Below, one piece after another: positions 6,464 to 7,851 of a stretch of 7,851 nucleotides of DNA; within the stretch, counting starts at the first letter, position 1, and each line of letters begins with the position of its first letter. The position numbers and the translations under genes were made by a program. The stretch lies in the NCBI GenBank assembly GCA_023425455.1, contig JAFACP010000291.1, forward strand, positions 1-7,851, in the 5' to 3' direction. The notes beneath the pieces are model-generated. The model did not search any database. It was not told the origin of the DNA and worked only from the letters and a program-made list of their open reading frames with translations. This DNA comes from Pseudomonadota bacterium (GTDB lineage: Bacteria > Pseudomonadota > Gammaproteobacteria > Enterobacterales > Enterobacteriaceae).

Positions 6464-7851
6464 ATGATGTGGCTGTTTAAAAAGTTACAGTGTAACGATA
6501 TCAAATTCACGCTGGGCTGTGCGTTGTTCTTTACCGCGCTTAATGCACTGTTTATCGGCCGTAGCTGGGCCATTATTTCGCCAACGCATCTGCACGATAT
6601 GCTCTTTGCCGCGTCTGTCCCCGTGGTGCTGTTCTGCGGCTGGGTCATTGTCTTTAGCCTGCTGAATATTCCCTTTATCCGCAAGCCGGTGTTGATCCTG
6701 CTGACCATGGGTTGCGCGGCCGCGACCTATTTCATGTATACCTATGGCGCGGTTATCGATCAGAACATGATTGTGAACGTCGTCGAAACGAACTCACAGG
6801 AAGCCACCGCCCTGCTTACCCCACAGCTGATCCTCTGGGTGACGATTGCCGGCCTTGTTCCCTCCGTGGTGCTTGCGCTGATGCGTATTCGTCACGGTAA
6901 GTGGTGGTACACGTTGCTGACGCGCTTTGCGGCGATACTCGGCGCGCTGCTGGTCATTATTCTTATCGCCGCCGTGTTCTATAAGGATTACGCCTCACTG
7001 TTTCGCAACAATAAAAGCATCGTCAAAATGGTCACCCCGGCGAACTACGTGAGCGCGATCGTTAAATACAGTAAAACCCGCTGGTTTGCCGGCGATCAAA
7101 CGCTGGTCCGTATCGGTGAAGACGCCCATAAAGGCGCGCTGATTGCCGGACAACACAAGAAAACGGTGCTGGTACTGGTGGTCGGCGAAGCCTCCCGGGC
7201 GGCGAACTATTCGCTGAATGGCTACGCGCGTGAAACCAACCCGCAGCTGCAAAAACACAATGTCATTAACTTCACTCAGGCCTCCTCCTGTGGAACCGAA
7301 ACAGCGGTCTCTGTGCCCTGCATGTTCTCCGGGATGACGCGCAAAAAATACGATGCGGATCTGGCGCGCCATCGTGAGGGGTTGCTTGATGTTCTGAATC
7401 ACGCGGGGATCAACCTGCTGTGGCGGGATAACGACGGCGGATGTAAAGGCGCCTGCGATCGCATCCCCCATACGGACATGACCCAGTGGGGACTCGATCA
7501 GTTTTGCCAGGACAAGTCCTGTATTGACGACGTAAATCTCTATCGTCTTAATAACGTGCTGGACGGACTGAAGCAGGATACGGTGCTGGTGATCCACCTG
7601 ATGGGCAGCCACGGTCCGGCCTATTATCGCCGTTACCCGCCGGAATTCCGGCGTTTTACGCCAACCTGCGATACCAATCAAATCCAGGATTGCGATCATC
7701 AGGCGCTAATCAATACCTATGACAACAGTATTCTTTATACCGACAGCGTGGTCAGTAAAACAATTGATGCGCTAAAAGCCCGCGAAGGAGAGATGAACAC
7801 GGCGCTGATTTATCTCTCCGATCACGGGGAATCTCTGGGTGAGAGCGGCAT
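6464..7851 (+). CDS. eptA: EptA-type lipid A phosphoethanolamine transferase, 3'-truncated by window edge
   Basis: Inner-membrane enzyme that transfers phosphoethanolamine from phosphatidylethanolamine to lipid A phosphates on the periplasmic side, lowering negative charge and reducing binding of cationic peptides such as polymyxin. The window holds 462 codons, against about 545 for the family. About five membrane helices (roughly 15-38, 47-70, 75-95, 120-142, 152-173) precede a periplasmic sulfatase-fold domain. The conserved zinc and nucleophile set is present: E242, T280 (in SCGTETAVSVPC), D453 and H454 (LSDHGES), plus H378 and H383. Cysteine pairs 276/286, 327/331, 348/353 and 402/410 fit the family's disulfides. 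FYKDYASLFRNNK (172-184) and RIGEDAH agree better with chromosomal EptA than with mobile MCR proteins. The start is ATG 6464 or 6467; a stop at 6461 excludes extension, and the ribosome site is weak. E. coli has nemR here. Confidence 0.85.
   Translation, partial: MMWLFKKLQCNDIKFTLGCALFFTALNALFIGRSWAIISPTHLHDMLFAASVPVVLFCGWVIVFSLLNIPFIRKPVLILLTMGCAAATYFMYTYGAVIDQNMIVNVVETNSQEATALLTPQLILWVTIAGLVPSVVLALMRIRHGKWWYTLLTRFAAILGALLVIILIAAVFYKDYASLFRNNKSIVKMVTPANYVSAIVKYSKTRWFAGDQTLVRIGEDAHKGALIAGQHKKTVLVLVVGEASRAANYSLNGYARETNPQLQKHNVINFTQASSCGTETAVSVPCMFSGMTRKKYDADLARHREGLLDVLNHAGINLLWRDNDGGCKGACDRIPHTDMTQWGLDQFCQDKSCIDDVNLYRLNNVLDGLKQDTVLVIHLMGSHGPAYYRRYPPEFRRFTPTCDTNQIQDCDHQALINTYDNSILYTDSVVSKTIDALKAREGEMNTALIYLSDHGESLGESG

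Noticed and set aside
6995..7699. Long open frame (234 codons) on the minus strand opposite the eptA-type gene
   Set aside because: It lies wholly antisense to a gene with strong family motifs, has no recognisable domain, and such frames are common opposite GC-rich genes.
6464..7851. Calling the transferase a mobile mcr gene
   Set aside because: Sequence blocks such as FYKDYASLFRNNK favour chromosomal EptA, and no insertion sequence or plasmid feature flanks it. A relationship to MCR-type enzymes is only at the family level.
1..7851. CRISPR array, tRNA/rRNA, insertion sequence, REP element or att site
   Set aside because: No regularly spaced repeats, cloverleaf sequence, transposase motif or REP-type palindrome was found; intergenic gaps are all under 200 bp.

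Overview
The window looks like chromosomal DNA of an enterobacterium from the Enterobacter/Lelliottia/Leclercia/Klebsiella side of the Enterobacteriaceae. Its core carries the same genes in the same order and orientation as the E. coli K-12 block slyA - ydhI - ydhJ - ydhK - sodC - ydhF - ydhL, and the proteins are close to their E. coli counterparts along their whole length. Composition is even and moderately GC-rich. I see no insertion sequence, phage gene, tRNA, rRNA or CRISPR array. The genus is an inference from memory of the families; no search was run.

Layout: (1) 1-779 (+), the 3' part of a membrane-anchored diguanylate cyclase gene that begins before the window, ending in a bidirectional terminator (781-807) shared with slyA. 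(2) 813-1247 (-), slyA, a MarR-family regulator, with a perfect SlyA palindrome at 1264-1275 over its own predicted transcription start. (3) 1430-4562 (+), the tightly packed operon ydhI-ydhJ-ydhK, a three-part efflux system of DUF1656 protein, HlyD-type membrane fusion protein and FUSC-family inner-membrane protein, transcribed away from slyA. (4) 4541-6318 (-), ydhL-ydhF-sodC: a DUF1289 cysteine-rich protein, an aldo/keto reductase and periplasmic Cu,Zn superoxide dismutase. sodC runs tail to tail into ydhK with a 22-bp overlap of coding sequence. (5) 6464 to the window end (+), an eptA-type lipid A phosphoethanolamine transferase lacking only its last ~80 residues because the window stops.

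Both edges of the conserved block differ from E. coli K-12. The diguanylate cyclase sits where K-12 has slyB, and the phosphoethanolamine transferase sits where K-12 has nemRA. The common theme is envelope and stress physiology: SlyA control of envelope genes, export of probably aromatic acids, periplasmic superoxide removal, and lipid A charge modification.

Nothing here is a clear, previously undescribed system. The most useful leads are cis-regulatory: the SlyA operator between slyA and ydhIJK, a sigma-S-like -10 inside an 8-bp inverted repeat just upstream of sodC, and a degenerate PmrA-box-like motif in front of the eptA-type gene. All intergenic gaps are shorter than 300 bp and are described individually.
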